From contig JAEWMJ010000056.1 in NCBI GenBank assembly GCA_023393165.1, forward strand, positions 1 to 64,000: 64,000 nt of DNA, given 5' to 3'. This stretch comes from Bacillota bacterium. Its GTDB lineage: Bacteria > Bacillota > Clostridia > Christensenellales > Christensenellaceae. A program made the position numbers and the translations under genes. Positions 8,237 through 17,304 of the stretch are shown here, one piece after another; position 1 is the first letter of the stretch; each line of letters starts with the position of its first letter. The notes under the pieces are model-generated. The model was not told the DNA's origin. It saw only the letters and a list, made by a program, of their open reading frames with translations, and made no database searches.

Positions 8237-9055
8237 TTGAAAACTCTCAAGTCAGATATACAAAGAGCTCTTACATCTTGGGGATTTATAGCCGGGATAA
8301 TTGGAATGGCAGCGGTCATATTTTTCGGGTCATTTAATTCGATCCTGCCTTTCCTGCAAAACAGCACTCCAAACAGTCTTCTGGCAGGGTTCCATGAACA
8401 AATGATTTTGGTGGCATTGTCTTCGGATGTAATGCTGCTCTGCATCCCAATATTGGCCGCGCTACCATATACTTCGGCATTTGTAGAGGAATATAAAAGC
8501 AGATATTTAAAGGAATCACTTCCCCGCGCGGGCATACAGCCCTATATCGTCGGTAAGATGTTGGCAACCGGAATATCAGGTGGACTGGTGCTTTTCATAG
8601 GGATCATGCTTGTTTATATCGCGTTTGCCCTCATATTCACCCCTATGGAAGTTATTCCGCAAATCCCTAATGAGGCAATGGGAAATGCAATAGCAGCATC
8701 TGAAGGCATGCCGCAACAGATTACCCAGCCTTCTATGTTCGCGGATATTATGGGGCGTACGTTTGTATTCTTTTTATCCGGCTTCTTCTGGTCCCTTATA
8801 GGCGCTTTGTTCGCTACGGTCACCATGAGCCGTTATATGGCTTACGCGTTTCCGTTTATTTTATATTATGTTCTTGTAATCCTGTGTCAGCGTTATTTCA
8901 ATTCGCTTTACATTTTGAATCCACAGGAATGGGTCAATCCGACTGCACAGTGGCCCGGGGGTACATGGGGAATCATACTGTTCCTGACGGAACTTATTCT
9001 GATATCTTCCATAGCCTACGCAACGGTAATCAAAAGGAGGCTGACCGATGCATAA
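8237..9055 (+). CDS. ABC-2-type transporter permease 1
   Basis: The protein has 272 residues with six likely membrane segments (about 15-40, 50-75, 110-140, 170-195, 200-220, 240-265), the usual layout of ABC-2-type export permeases. The start is TTG, chosen because AAAGGGAGG lies 7 bp upstream. The next permease gene overlaps its end by 8 bp. The ATPase gene at 10155 is probably the partner, since it has the plain domain structure of ABC-2 exporters. A broken copy of this gene lies at 881-1215. Substrate is unknown; such pairs often export or give immunity to peptides. Confidence 0.8.
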   Translation: MKTLKSDIQRALTSWGFIAGIIGMAAVIFFGSFNSILPFLQNSTPNSLLAGFHEQMILVALSSDVMLLCIPILAALPYTSAFVEEYKSRYLKESLPRAGIQPYIVGKMLATGISGGLVLFIGIMLVYIAFALIFTPMEVIPQIPNEAMGNAIAASEGMPQQITQPSMFADIMGRTFVFFLSGFFWSLIGALFATVTMSRYMAYAFPFILYYVLVILCQRYFNSLYILNPQEWVNPTAQWPGGTWGIILFLTELILISSIAYATVIKRRLTDA

Positions 9056-9983
9056 AAACTCACCCCAAAAAGTCTCCACCTTTTCGGGGACCCCGATACA
9101 TCAGGTCTGGGCGGTAGCGACATATAATTTTAGACAATGGAATAAAAACCCACGCATCATCATCACATTCGGTCTGGCCTTTGTGCTGTGCTTTTTACTA
9201 TCAGACAAGGCGGTCAAATTCGCACTGGAATACAATACGACAATGCAGGTGGTGGAAGCTTTTGTCTGGACATTCGGGGACGCAAACTCAATACTCCTTT
9301 CCTCTCTCCTGCTGCTATTGTTATTTGCGGATATGCCTTTTATCACGCCTGCCACGCCATACTATCTCATGCGCACTAACCGTACGTCCTGGCTCTTAGG
9401 CCAAATGGTATATATCGTTTTGGCCACAGCAATCTACCTTTCATTTATACTGCTTTCCACTTCCCTGCTTTGCATGACTAATTCATTTATTGGCAACATG
9501 TGGAGTGAAACGGCGGCTATTCTGGGTTACTCAGGCGCGGGACAGGCTGTTGCCCTTCCCGCCCTGGTCAAGACGCTAGAAATGTCCACTCCATACGAAT
9601 GCATGGTGACAATATTCCTTTTGATGCTGCTGTATACCCTGCTGATGGTATTTATCATGCTAGTGGTCAATCTGAAAAGAGGCCAGTTCTGGGGCGTGGC
9701 ATCGGTGTTCATTTTTAGCCTGTACGGATTCTTGTTGAATCCCCAGCTATTCAAACAAATGTTCAATCTTCCCGACGAGTTGATATACAAGGCGAACGTC
9801 GCGGTGGGATGGCTTTCCCCTCTGAATCACGCGACCTACCATATGCACAATTTCGGGTATGATCTGCTGCCCAGGTTATGGATGACTTACCTGATATTCG
9901 CCGGGCTCATCGCATTCTGCTTTTTTATTGCGCTAAGGGAAATGAAAAGATACAGCTTTAATTTTACGGGAACGGAGGCTTGA
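9048..9983 (+). CDS. ABC-2-type transporter permease 2
   Basis: The protein has 311 residues with about six hydrophobic segments, including a very Leu-rich one at about 84-106. A GGAGG 7 bp before the ATG supports the start inside the end of the previous gene. The 8-bp overlap implies coupled expression and a heterodimeric transporter. It is followed by a hairpin cluster and then by the ATPase gene. The sequence resembles multi-spanning permeases of peptide-type exporters only in topology; no substrate can be read from it. Confidence 0.75.
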   Translation: MHKNSPQKVSTFSGTPIHQVWAVATYNFRQWNKNPRIIITFGLAFVLCFLLSDKAVKFALEYNTTMQVVEAFVWTFGDANSILLSSLLLLLLFADMPFITPATPYYLMRTNRTSWLLGQMVYIVLATAIYLSFILLSTSLLCMTNSFIGNMWSETAAILGYSGAGQAVALPALVKTLEMSTPYECMVTIFLLMLLYTLLMVFIMLVVNLKRGQFWGVASVFIFSLYGFLLNPQLFKQMFNLPDELIYKANVAVGWLSPLNHATYHMHNFGYDLLPRLWMTYLIFAGLIAFCFFIALREMKRYSFNFTGTEA

Positions 9984-9984
9984 C

Positions 9985-10076
9985 TCGGAGGGGGAACCTT
10001 TCCCCCTTCCGACGCTTCGCTGCCTCCCCCTACTGGAGGTATCCGCATACAACTTCATACAGGAAGTTGATGCGGA
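9985..10076 (+). other. Hairpin cluster between permease and ATPase genes
   Basis: A first stem pairs TCGGAGGGGGAA (9985-9996) with the CT-rich stretch 9999-10012. A second pairs TCCGCAT and AACTTC (10042-10056) with GAAGTT and ATGCGGA (10063-10076). Neither is followed by a good T-run, so they may reduce rather than stop transcription into the ATPase gene, or stabilise the upstream messenger. The remainder up to 10154 shows no gene. Confidence 0.5.
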
Positions 10077-10154
10077 TGATCAAAATGGCGGCTATACCGC
10101 ATTAATACTCATAAGATAACTTTTAGAAAATTTGGCCACGGAGGTATAAGCCGG

Positions 10155-10814
10155 ATGATAAATACCGCTGTCAGCGTACAACATGTGTGCATGGAATTCA
10201 AAGGGGAGAGGGTGCTTGATGACGTGACCCATGATTTTGAAGAAGGAAAAATTCACGGCATCATAGGCAACAACGGCTCGGGTAAAACGGTCCTGTTTAA
10301 ATGTATCTGCGGTTTTTTGATTCCAACGCAGGGCAAAATTCTTGTGGATTATGAACAGGTAGGCCGTGATATGGATTTCCCTGAAGACCTGGGACTCATT
10401 ATTGAGACGCCGGGGTTTCTTCCAAATCTAAGCGGCATAAAAAACCTGCAGATTCTGGCGTCTTTGCGAAAAAAAATAAACAATAAGGAGATCGTGGAGA
10501 CAATCCGGCGTGTTGGCCTTGATCCCGCCATGAAAAAGCATGTGGGCAAGTATTCGCTTGGTATGCGGCAGCGTCTGGGCATCGCGCAGGCGATCATGGA
10601 AGACCCGTCCATTCTGATACTGGACGAACCCTTCAACGGCCTGGATAAACAGGGTGTTGCGGATATGCGGGAACTGATCAAAGGATTACGGAATTTAGGT
10701 AAAACCATATTGCTTGCCAGCCACAATGCCGCCGATATCGATGAATTATGCGATACGGTCTGTGAAATGGACGCCGGGAAACTGGTAGTCGTCAGATCGG
10801 TGGTGATCCGGTGA
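10155..10814 (+). CDS. ABC transporter ATPase
   Basis: Walker A is 'GNNGSGKT' at 38-45, the signature 'SLGMRQR' at 134-140, Walker B 'ILILDE' at 153-158 and the switch His at 190. At 219 residues it has the size of a single ABC domain. It is likely to power the two permeases at 8237 and 9048. GGAGG about 10 bp upstream supports the ATG. Its stop overlaps the start of the next ATPase by 4 bp, linking the exporter and the MacB-like module in one operon. Confidence 0.9.
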   Translation: MINTAVSVQHVCMEFKGERVLDDVTHDFEEGKIHGIIGNNGSGKTVLFKCICGFLIPTQGKILVDYEQVGRDMDFPEDLGLIIETPGFLPNLSGIKNLQILASLRKKINNKEIVETIRRVGLDPAMKKHVGKYSLGMRQRLGIAQAIMEDPSILILDEPFNGLDKQGVADMRELIKGLRNLGKTILLASHNAADIDELCDTVCEMDAGKLVVVRSVVIR

Positions 10815-11512
10815 ACGAACCCATAATCAGCATAAAAGACGTAGTAAAAATATATAAGTCGCGCAATATCAAGTTCAGGGCCTTAAACGGCGTCAGTCTG
10901 GATATTTATCCGGGAGAGTTTGTAGCCGTCGTGGGAACATCCGGAAGCGGTAAATCGACGCTTTTAAACTTAATGGCCGGCCTGGAAAAGCCAAGTGCGG
11001 GAAAGATTTTCGTCAAACAGCGGCCCATTCATAAAATGAGCGAAGATGAACTAGTGGATTTTCGCCTTAAGAACATCGGGTTTATTTTCCAGCAGTTCAA
11101 CCTGATGGATATGCTGACCGCGCTTGAAAACGCGGCATTCCCCCTTATGCTCAAGGGAATGTCCCAAAAGAAACGTACCGACATGGCGCAGAATATTCTT
11201 CAATCCATGGGATTAGCCGAACACGGCCACCATACCCCGTCTGAGCTATCGGGCGGACAGCAGCAGCGGGTATCCATCGCGCGGGCGATCATCACAAAAC
11301 CGCCCATACTATTTGCGGACGAACCGACAGGCAATCTGGACAGCGTTACGGCAGCCCAGATCACGGATATCCTGCGTGTGATCGTTAATGTGGAGGGCGC
11401 TACACTGGTGTTGGTGACCCACGATATCGAGAAAACGCAATATGCCGACCGGGTGGTACATCTGGCGGACGGCATGATTACTCAAATTCAAAACCAGGAG
11501 AAATCAAAATGA
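10811..11512 (+). CDS. ABC transporter ATPase, MacB/LolD type
   Basis: The protein has 233 residues. Walker A 'GTSGSGKST' is at 42-50, the Q loop at 94-95, 'LSGGQQQR' at 146-153 and 'LFADEPTGNLD' at 167-177. The extended signature and 'PTGNLD' ending are characteristic of the MacB/LolD/FtsE ATPase group that works with FtsX-type permeases. The partner is the permease at 13067, with the exported protein at 11509 between them. ATGA-type overlaps join it to both neighbours, so the three form a tightly coupled unit. Confidence 0.92.
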   Translation: MNEPIISIKDVVKIYKSRNIKFRALNGVSLDIYPGEFVAVVGTSGSGKSTLLNLMAGLEKPSAGKIFVKQRPIHKMSEDELVDFRLKNIGFIFQQFNLMDMLTALENAAFPLMLKGMSQKKRTDMAQNILQSMGLAEHGHHTPSELSGGQQQRVSIARAIITKPPILFADEPTGNLDSVTAAQITDILRVIVNVEGATLVLVTHDIEKTQYADRVVHLADGMITQIQNQEKSK

Positions 11513-13080
11513 AAAAGAAATTATGTTTGTTCCTATTGATGTTTATTATACTGGCAATCCTTCCCGCTGTGGCACTTGCGGCAGCCGATTCTACGCCATC
11601 CGCTTCGGCGTCTTCGGAATCCACCATGCTGGCGGAGACTTCGCCGCCGTCAGAATCGCCGTCATCCACGCCTCAATCGGCTTCTTTGCTGAGCATAGAC
11701 AACGCACGGGTCTATGCCGGCATGGATAAACCATACAGTCAGGGGTACATCCCGAGCGTACAGGGGGGCACGGCGAGTGTAGTGCTTCCCCTCGTCGCTT
11801 CGGGAGATATCCGGGACAGCCAGATCAACATAACGGTTGACTTAGGCGACGCATCGTCTTCGCCTTTTGTATTCGGCAATTACGACCAGACAATCGATCT
11901 GCAGAATAATCCTGTAAACAACGGAGCCGGCACACAATCCTCCTACCTTGTATCATTATCACTCCCCATGATTTCCGGCAGGACAAACGGAAGGTATCCT
12001 GTAGCGGTAACGGCGCAGTACGCAAAAGCGGACGGTGCCCAACTCTCACAGTCCTTTACAGTATATGTAACGATTTCGGACGGTATTGATCCAAACGCTA
12101 CGCCCGCTCCTTCACCGACGCCAACACCCACGCCAACTGAAGCACCCCTTCCCCAGCCAAAAATCATCGTAAATAACCATACCATCACCCCGGCTGATGT
12201 GATGGCGGGCGGTACTTTTGATCTGAATATAACCCTGCTCAATACCAGTGAAGGCCAGTCCGTGCAGAACATTAAAATCACGGCAAAAGGAGAAACCGCA
12301 GACCTCATTCCGGTGGAAGACACAGGATCGGCATATATCAAAAAAATAAGCGGAGGTAAAACCGCGGACTTCCAATTGAAAATGCAGGTGCGACAGGACG
12401 CAAAGCCAGGCCCGCAAAAGGTTCTGCTCACAATCGAATACGAAAACAGCAAGGCAACGGCATTCACCGCGAACGAAGAGATCATTGTTCAAGTAAAGCA
12501 GCCCATTCGGCTGGAATACGATAAACCGACCATTCCGGAAAGCGTGAACGCGGGCGACACTGTCTCTTTCTCCCTGAACCTGATGAATATGGGAAAAAGT
12601 ACGCTTTATAATGTCCGGTATGCGCTGGAAGCTCCCGGTATGATCCCGGAAGGCAGCGCGTTTATTGGGAATATGGAATCCGGCACCTCCAAGACAGGCG
12701 ATATATACGTGTTCGTCGGCACTCTGGATATGACTGGTTCCTCCGGCTCCGATAACAATTCTTCCTCCGCGCCGGGAGACGCAGCCGGTGATACCAACCA
12801 GAGCGGGCAATACGGTCCCACACAGGGCAAAATAACCATCACTTATGAGGATGAATACGGACAAGAGTATAATGAACAAATTGATTTTGCAACCACGATC
12901 AATCCGCCTGTGATCCAGCCGGTTTCCGCCGGGGAGGAAGAAACCGAAGAACCGGAAACCGTCAGCCAATGGTGGGTATCGGTTATCATAGCGGGCGGAA
13001 TCGCAGCCGGGCTGATCGTATTCCTCAAAATCCGGAAGAAAAGGCGTTTACTGGCGGAGGATGAAAATGAAGTTGAATGA
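11509..13080 (+). CDS. Exported protein with Ig/CARDB-like repeats and C-terminal membrane anchor
   Basis: The protein has 523 residues. A signal peptide (Lys-rich start, cleavage near Ala24-Ala26) is followed by a Ser/Ala-rich stretch. A first domain is at about 65-195, a Pro-Thr linker at about 200-215, then two beta-rich modules at about 215-345 and 345-470 of the kind seen in CARDB/Ig-like cell-surface proteins. One membrane helix at about 488-507 and a Lys/Arg-rich tail end it. It overlaps the ATPase upstream and the FtsX-type permease downstream. This resembles operons where an extracytoplasmic accessory protein works with a MacB-like mechanotransmission complex. The domain names are by general appearance only. 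Confidence 0.65.
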   Translation: MKKKLCLFLLMFIILAILPAVALAAADSTPSASASSESTMLAETSPPSESPSSTPQSASLLSIDNARVYAGMDKPYSQGYIPSVQGGTASVVLPLVASGDIRDSQINITVDLGDASSSPFVFGNYDQTIDLQNNPVNNGAGTQSSYLVSLSLPMISGRTNGRYPVAVTAQYAKADGAQLSQSFTVYVTISDGIDPNATPAPSPTPTPTPTEAPLPQPKIIVNNHTITPADVMAGGTFDLNITLLNTSEGQSVQNIKITAKGETADLIPVEDTGSAYIKKISGGKTADFQLKMQVRQDAKPGPQKVLLTIEYENSKATAFTANEEIIVQVKQPIRLEYDKPTIPESVNAGDTVSFSLNLMNMGKSTLYNVRYALEAPGMIPEGSAFIGNMESGTSKTGDIYVFVGTLDMTGSSGSDNNSSSAPGDAAGDTNQSGQYGPTQGKITITYEDEYGQEYNEQIDFATTINPPVIQPVSAGEEETEEPETVSQWWVSVIIAGGIAAGLIVFLKIRKKRRLLAEDENEVE

Positions 13081-14371
13081 TCTGCTGCGTTTTGCGGCGC
13101 TTTACCTGTGGCGAAGAAAAACAAGGGCCATTCTTACGGTGACGGGCGTTATTATTGGTACCACGTGTATTGTGCTGATGTTTGCCATAGGGCTTTCAAA
13201 TTACCAGCAGTTTCAGGAAAGTATTATGGCGAACCAGGACTTAACGCAAATACAGATCAACAACTACAGCATGGGCATGAATAGTGGTTCCCGAAGCGCC
13301 GGGATAACGGACAGTACGATTGCTTCCATTGCGGCCATAGAGCATGTGAAAACAGTTTCCCCTGAAATTTCCTTTCCGGTAATAATTGAGGCGGGTAAAT
13401 ATCAGGCCATACTCCAATTAACGGGCATCGACCCTGCCGCTTTGACCGGTGATTTTAAGGAAGGAAAAATGTTCAACGGCAACATGCCGTCAATTGTGCT
13501 GGGTGCAAACACAGTACAGCAGTTTATAGACCCGCAAAACCCACCGGATTACCGTAACATGGATGTATATCAGAATTACCGTCCTGACATCGACTGGCAG
13601 AATACACAAATGAGCATGAAGCTGGGCTACAACACAGAGAATGATCCCAACTCGGACCTTCCCGCTTCCAAGGTTTACCGCACTACCGTATCCGGAATAT
13701 TTGAGGCCGCACAGGACCAGCAAAGCTATGGCGCATATATTGATCTGGATGTTGCAAAGCAGATGCTGCGGGAAAACAGGAAGCTTGCCGAAAAACTGGG
13801 TGTAAATTACAACTCTTATCAGACGGCGATCGTTCAGGTGGACAATCTTGACAATGTTGAGGAAGTGCTGGATCAGGTCAAGCAGTTCGGGTTTGAAACC
13901 TACAGCCCAACCGAATGGATCACCCAGATGCAGGAGGAACAGTCCCGCCAGCAGGGCCAGTTGTTTGCGATCGGTTTTATCTCCCTCATTGTCTCCGCCA
14001 TCGGTATCGCAAACACAATGTACGCCAGTATACTGGAACGCAGGCGGGACATCGGCATCATGAAGGTGGTGGGGATGAAGATTGGCAAAATCCGGCTGCT
14101 TTTTCTGGCAGAATCGGCCATAATCGGTCTGATCGGTGGCGCTATCGGAATTGCCGTGAGCTATATTTCGGCGTTTATCATCGGTTCCGGCGGAGAGGAC
14201 ACGGTTTTTCTTGGAATGTATTTCACCGCGGGCATGACCATCCAGATTCCCGCCTGGCTCTCCCTCATGGCTCTTGGAATCTCGGCAGGCGTAGGTATCC
14301 TTTCGGGTGTATATCCAGCCCGTCAGGCAACCAAGACCAGTCCCTTGGAAGCTATGCGAAACGGTAGTTAA
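13067..14371 (+). CDS. FtsX/MacB-type ABC permease
   Basis: The start is placed at the second ATG (13067), 6 bp after GGAGG; the ATG at 13061 is only 1 bp from it. One N-terminal membrane helix (about 20-42) is followed by a large extracytoplasmic domain (about 45-300) and three C-terminal helices including 'ERRRDIGIMKVVGMK'. This is the classic MacB/FtsX topology, with the ATPase supplied separately by the gene at 10811. The protein ends 'KTSPLEAMRNGS'. A close relative, in opposite orientation, runs off the right edge of the window (63620). Substrate is unknown. Confidence 0.9.
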   Translation: MKLNDLLRFAALYLWRRKTRAILTVTGVIIGTTCIVLMFAIGLSNYQQFQESIMANQDLTQIQINNYSMGMNSGSRSAGITDSTIASIAAIEHVKTVSPEISFPVIIEAGKYQAILQLTGIDPAALTGDFKEGKMFNGNMPSIVLGANTVQQFIDPQNPPDYRNMDVYQNYRPDIDWQNTQMSMKLGYNTENDPNSDLPASKVYRTTVSGIFEAAQDQQSYGAYIDLDVAKQMLRENRKLAEKLGVNYNSYQTAIVQVDNLDNVEEVLDQVKQFGFETYSPTEWITQMQEEQSRQQGQLFAIGFISLIVSAIGIANTMYASILERRRDIGIMKVVGMKIGKIRLLFLAESAIIGLIGGAIGIAVSYISAFIIGSGGEDTVFLGMYFTAGMTIQIPAWLSLMALGISAGVGILSGVYPARQATKTSPLEAMRNGS

Positions 14372-14462
14372 CAGCATTGGTGTAATGAGTTATGAATATT
14401 GGACAATTACAAATTTATTGTTTTATAATAGCCTTATAATACCAATATCAGGAAGGTAGCCT

Positions 14463-14948
14463 ATGGAATGCACAAATGCTGTAAAGCAAAAAAAAGATAA
14501 ATTTTGGGTTTTATTAATAATAGTAATTGCTTTGGTAATTTTACTGCGTATCTTTGTATTTGAGCTCGTGAATATTTCAGGCGAATCTATGTATCCAACA
14601 CTGCACAGTGGGCAGATGATTGCTATATATAAGGTAAATTATACGCCTGCCCGTGGGGATATAATTGTACTGGATTCCCCGAACAAGATGGAGCTTGTCA
14701 AACGTGTTATCGGATTACCTGGAGAAACGATCGAAATAAAAGATGGCCTTGTTTATATCAATGGCCAGGAATTGGATCAACAATTTCAATTTCCCTCCAA
14801 GATCAAGGATTCCATGGCTCCGGTTGCAATTCCGCCGGACAGTATATTTGTTATGGGAGATAACAGGGATTATAGCTCAGACAGCCGTATGATTGGTCCA
14901 ATAAAAATACAATCCATCAGAGGAAAAATGGCCTTTGAACTTTGGTAA
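14463..14948 (+). CDS. lepB: Signal peptidase I
   Basis: The protein has 161 residues. One N-terminal membrane helix (15-33) precedes the catalytic Ser42 in 'SGESMYPT' and the general base Lys80 in 'VKRVIGLPGE'. The 'MGDNRDYSSDSR' box follows at about 131-142. It is a short, Gram-positive type enzyme. AGGAAGG lies just before the ATG. It comes 91 bp after the FtsX-type permease and probably matures the exported proteins of this locus. A second enzyme, very similar and beside a similar permease, lies at 63096. Confidence 0.93.
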   Translation: MECTNAVKQKKDKFWVLLIIVIALVILLRIFVFELVNISGESMYPTLHSGQMIAIYKVNYTPARGDIIVLDSPNKMELVKRVIGLPGETIEIKDGLVYINGQELDQQFQFPSKIKDSMAPVAIPPDSIFVMGDNRDYSSDSRMIGPIKIQSIRGKMAFELW

Positions 14949-15219
14949 TACCAATGTTGTTATTTAGTTTAAAGATTATGATTTGAATTTAATAAGTTTA
15001 ATTAGCTCATTGATATTTTCATTTTTTATGTGTAATGAATGCAGTACTCAAATACCTTATACATAAAATTGTAGATTACTGATAATTTAAAAACTAACCT
15101 ACAAATTCCATAATTTCAACAATAATTTTTTACTTCTAAAGATCAGCTACCTAATATGGATAACCCAAATCTCTTCAATAAATTCTGTCGATAAAATATA
15201 TTAGTTTTACTTGCTTTAC

Positions 15220-15256
15220 TTACAATAAAAAATTGTATTATGCTATCATAATACAA
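15220..15256 (+). promoter_or_regulatory. Recombinase promoter overlapped by a perfect palindrome
   Basis: A -35-like TTACAA (15220-15225) and an extended -10 (TGC-TATCAT, 15244-15249) are 18 bp apart. A perfect inverted repeat, TTGTATTATG (15233-15242) and CATAATACAA (15247-15256) with a 4-nt centre, covers the -10. The palindrome could be an autoregulatory operator or a further recombinase-binding site. The rest of 14949-15286 is AT-rich and shows no gene. Confidence 0.5.
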
Positions 15257-15286
15257 TAAAAGTGACATTTATAGGAGAGTGCAATC

Positions 15287-16207
15287 GTGAGTAAATTTGA
15301 TTCTATTATTTCTAATTATCTTCATTTTTGTGAATACCAAAAAAATTTAAGCAAAAAGACAATAAAAGCATATAAAATAGATCTTATACAATTTTTTTCT
15401 TTTGCGAAACCATCTGAAAATATTTTAAACAAGTTAAATATTACTGAATATATATCTTTTCTTCATACAAAATATAAGCCAAAATCAGTAAAACGTAAAG
15501 TTGCAAGCCTAAAGGCCTTTTGCAGTTTCCTTGAAGATGAAGAAGAAATCGAATATAATCCTTTTTCTAAAATTCATATTAATTACAAAGAACCTTTTCA
15601 CTTACCCAAAGTTATTTCAATTGACAGAATTGATAAATTACTCAGTGCAATGTACAAAGAACTGGACCGCTGCGATTCGAATTATAAACTGGGTTACACT
15701 CTTCGAAGCATAGCAGTCATTGAATTGCTTTTTGCAACTGGTATGCGTGTATCCGAACTCTGTTCACTCCCAATAAACGATATCGACCTAACAAATAAAA
15801 CTATTCGTATTTTGGGGAAAGGCGCGCGTGAAAGAATATTACAGATAGAAAATGCTGATGTACTAAAATGTTTATGGAAATATTATAAATTCCATCAAAA
15901 AAAAATTGAAAACTGTGGATATTTTTTTATTAATAAATTTGGAAATAAACTCTCAGAACAATCTGTTCGTTCAATCCTTAATAATTTTACAAAGCAAGCA
16001 AATATTAGCATGCATATTACGCCTCATATGCTACGTCACTCTTTTGCAACCTTATTGCTCGAAGAAGATGTTGATATTAGATACATTCAACAGATGCTCG
16101 GCCATAGCTCAATTACCACTACTCAAATTTATACCCACATTACCTTAGCAAAACAAAAGCAAATATTGTTAACAAAGCATCCTCGGAACAAACTTGTCTG
16201 TAACTAA
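15287..16207 (+). CDS. Tyrosine recombinase, XerC/XerD-like
   Basis: The protein has 306 residues. An N-terminal SAM-like core-binding domain (about 1-90) is followed by the catalytic domain with Arg in 'TGMRVSEL', Lys in 'GKGARER', 'HMLRHSFAT', 'LGHSSITTTQIYTH' and the nucleophile Tyr in the last motif. All catalytic residues are present. The start is GTG with AGGAGAG in front. It is AT-rich. Its stop lies 10 bp before a 30-bp inverted repeat whose mate is at 19774, so it is the natural candidate to invert the cassette between them. It is an inverter by context only; a Xer-like integrase role is also possible. Confidence 0.88.
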   Translation: MSKFDSIISNYLHFCEYQKNLSKKTIKAYKIDLIQFFSFAKPSENILNKLNITEYISFLHTKYKPKSVKRKVASLKAFCSFLEDEEEIEYNPFSKIHINYKEPFHLPKVISIDRIDKLLSAMYKELDRCDSNYKLGYTLRSIAVIELLFATGMRVSELCSLPINDIDLTNKTIRILGKGARERILQIENADVLKCLWKYYKFHQKKIENCGYFFINKFGNKLSEQSVRSILNNFTKQANISMHITPHMLRHSFATLLLEEDVDIRYIQQMLGHSSITTTQIYTHITLAKQKQILLTKHPRNKLVCN

Positions 16208-16216
16208 AAAAGGCCT

Positions 16217-16246
16217 CAACGCAGGATAATTTGTAATTATCCTTTG
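16217..16246 (+). repeat. Left inverted repeat of the putative invertible cassette
   Basis: This 30-bp stretch matches the reverse complement of 19774-19803 at 26 of 30 positions. The middle 19 bp (16223-16241) are identical. Each copy is itself a palindrome with arms AGGATAATT and AATTATCCT around TGT, which fits two recombinase monomers binding a short crossover region. It lies between the recombinase stop and the ribosome binding site of the ATP-grasp gene. Confidence 0.75.
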
Positions 16247-16263
16247 CTAAGGAGGAATAATAC

Positions 16264-17304
16264 TTGGATAGCAGTATGCTTTTTTCTTGTTACAAGCAGA
16301 AAGAAATAGAAATTATTAAGCGCACTTTAAGTATTATTTTGATAGCGCATGTACAAAAGCCACGTGGTCAAATCAATCAATCCTAATTGCAATGTAGTGA
16401 CACTGAAAGGTTTTCAATTGAAGAATTTAATGAGATTTATCAAGGTATAGTAGGTGCCGGTTTTTATATTCAAGCTGTCTATTTTAACGAAATTGATTTT
16501 ATTTCCGAATACATTGAGCATCCTGAGAAGTTTAAAAATAGCTTAGTTTATAATTTAGCCAGAAACGGAATTGGAAATAATAAAAAGACAATTATTCCTG
16601 CTTTCTGTGAATTAGTTGGCCTAAGGTATAGCTCTTCTGGATCATTATCTTGCGCATTTTGCCGTAATAAGTATTATTTCTCAAAACTGCTCAGTTTGCA
16701 TAATATTCCAACGCCCCGAAGCTGGCTACTTATAGATGGTGCGTGGATGGGGGAGCAAATGCCCACAAATGAAACTCTTGTAATCTGTAAACCATGTTCT
16801 GGATCAGCCAGCCAAGGAGTGGATTGTTCTAGTGTTTTTCACTTTACAGGGGAGCAGCTTAATCGTTACAAAGGAACAGATAATTTAATTCAAGAATATA
16901 TTGACGGCGAAGAGTGTGAAGTTCCGGTGCTAAGCGTAGATGGTATAGTATCTACGCTTCCTCCTGTTGGAATAGACCTGTTTGGCAGTAGTATTTTGGA
17001 CGAAAAGGAAAGTTCTGATAATCATTATGCATTTTATTCTTTAGCAAATACTCAAAAAGAAGTTACCATTGAATTAATTAAAAAATATGCCGCGCAGACA
17101 TTCAAATTACTACAGATGGAAGTTTACGGGCGCATAGATTTTCGCATTGATTCAAAAGGTAATCCTTATATTATTGATGTATCTACTACCCCATATACAA
17201 TAAAACACAGTTCGTTTGCCTTTGCATTTGAGCAGCTTGGTCTTCCATATAGTAAAATCTACGAAGCCATAATCTCCTCGGCTCTCTTGCGCTCAAATAG
17301 TTAG
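16264..17304 (+). CDS. ATP-grasp ligase, D-Ala-D-Ala ligase-like, interrupted by in-frame TAA
   Basis: AAGGAGG (16249-16255) points to a TTG start at 16264. The frame runs 40 codons ('IILIAHVQKPRGQINQS'), meets TAA at 16384-16386 and continues in the same frame for 306 codons. The whole would be about 346 residues, the usual size of a Ddl-type enzyme. After the stop come a central domain and an ATP-grasp fold: 'LVICKPCSGSASQGV', 'LIQEYIDGEECEVPVL', and the metal-binding region 'GRIDFRIDSKGNPYIIDV'. So a dipeptide or amino-acid ligase is likely, with an unknown substrate. The nonsense codon could be a mutation, an assembly error or a sign of decay. The gene start lies 17 bp inside the left inverted repeat. 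Confidence 0.65.

Noticed and set aside
10042..10076. Terminator before the ABC ATPase
   Set aside because: The hairpin is strong but has no T-run, so it is listed only as a hairpin cluster.
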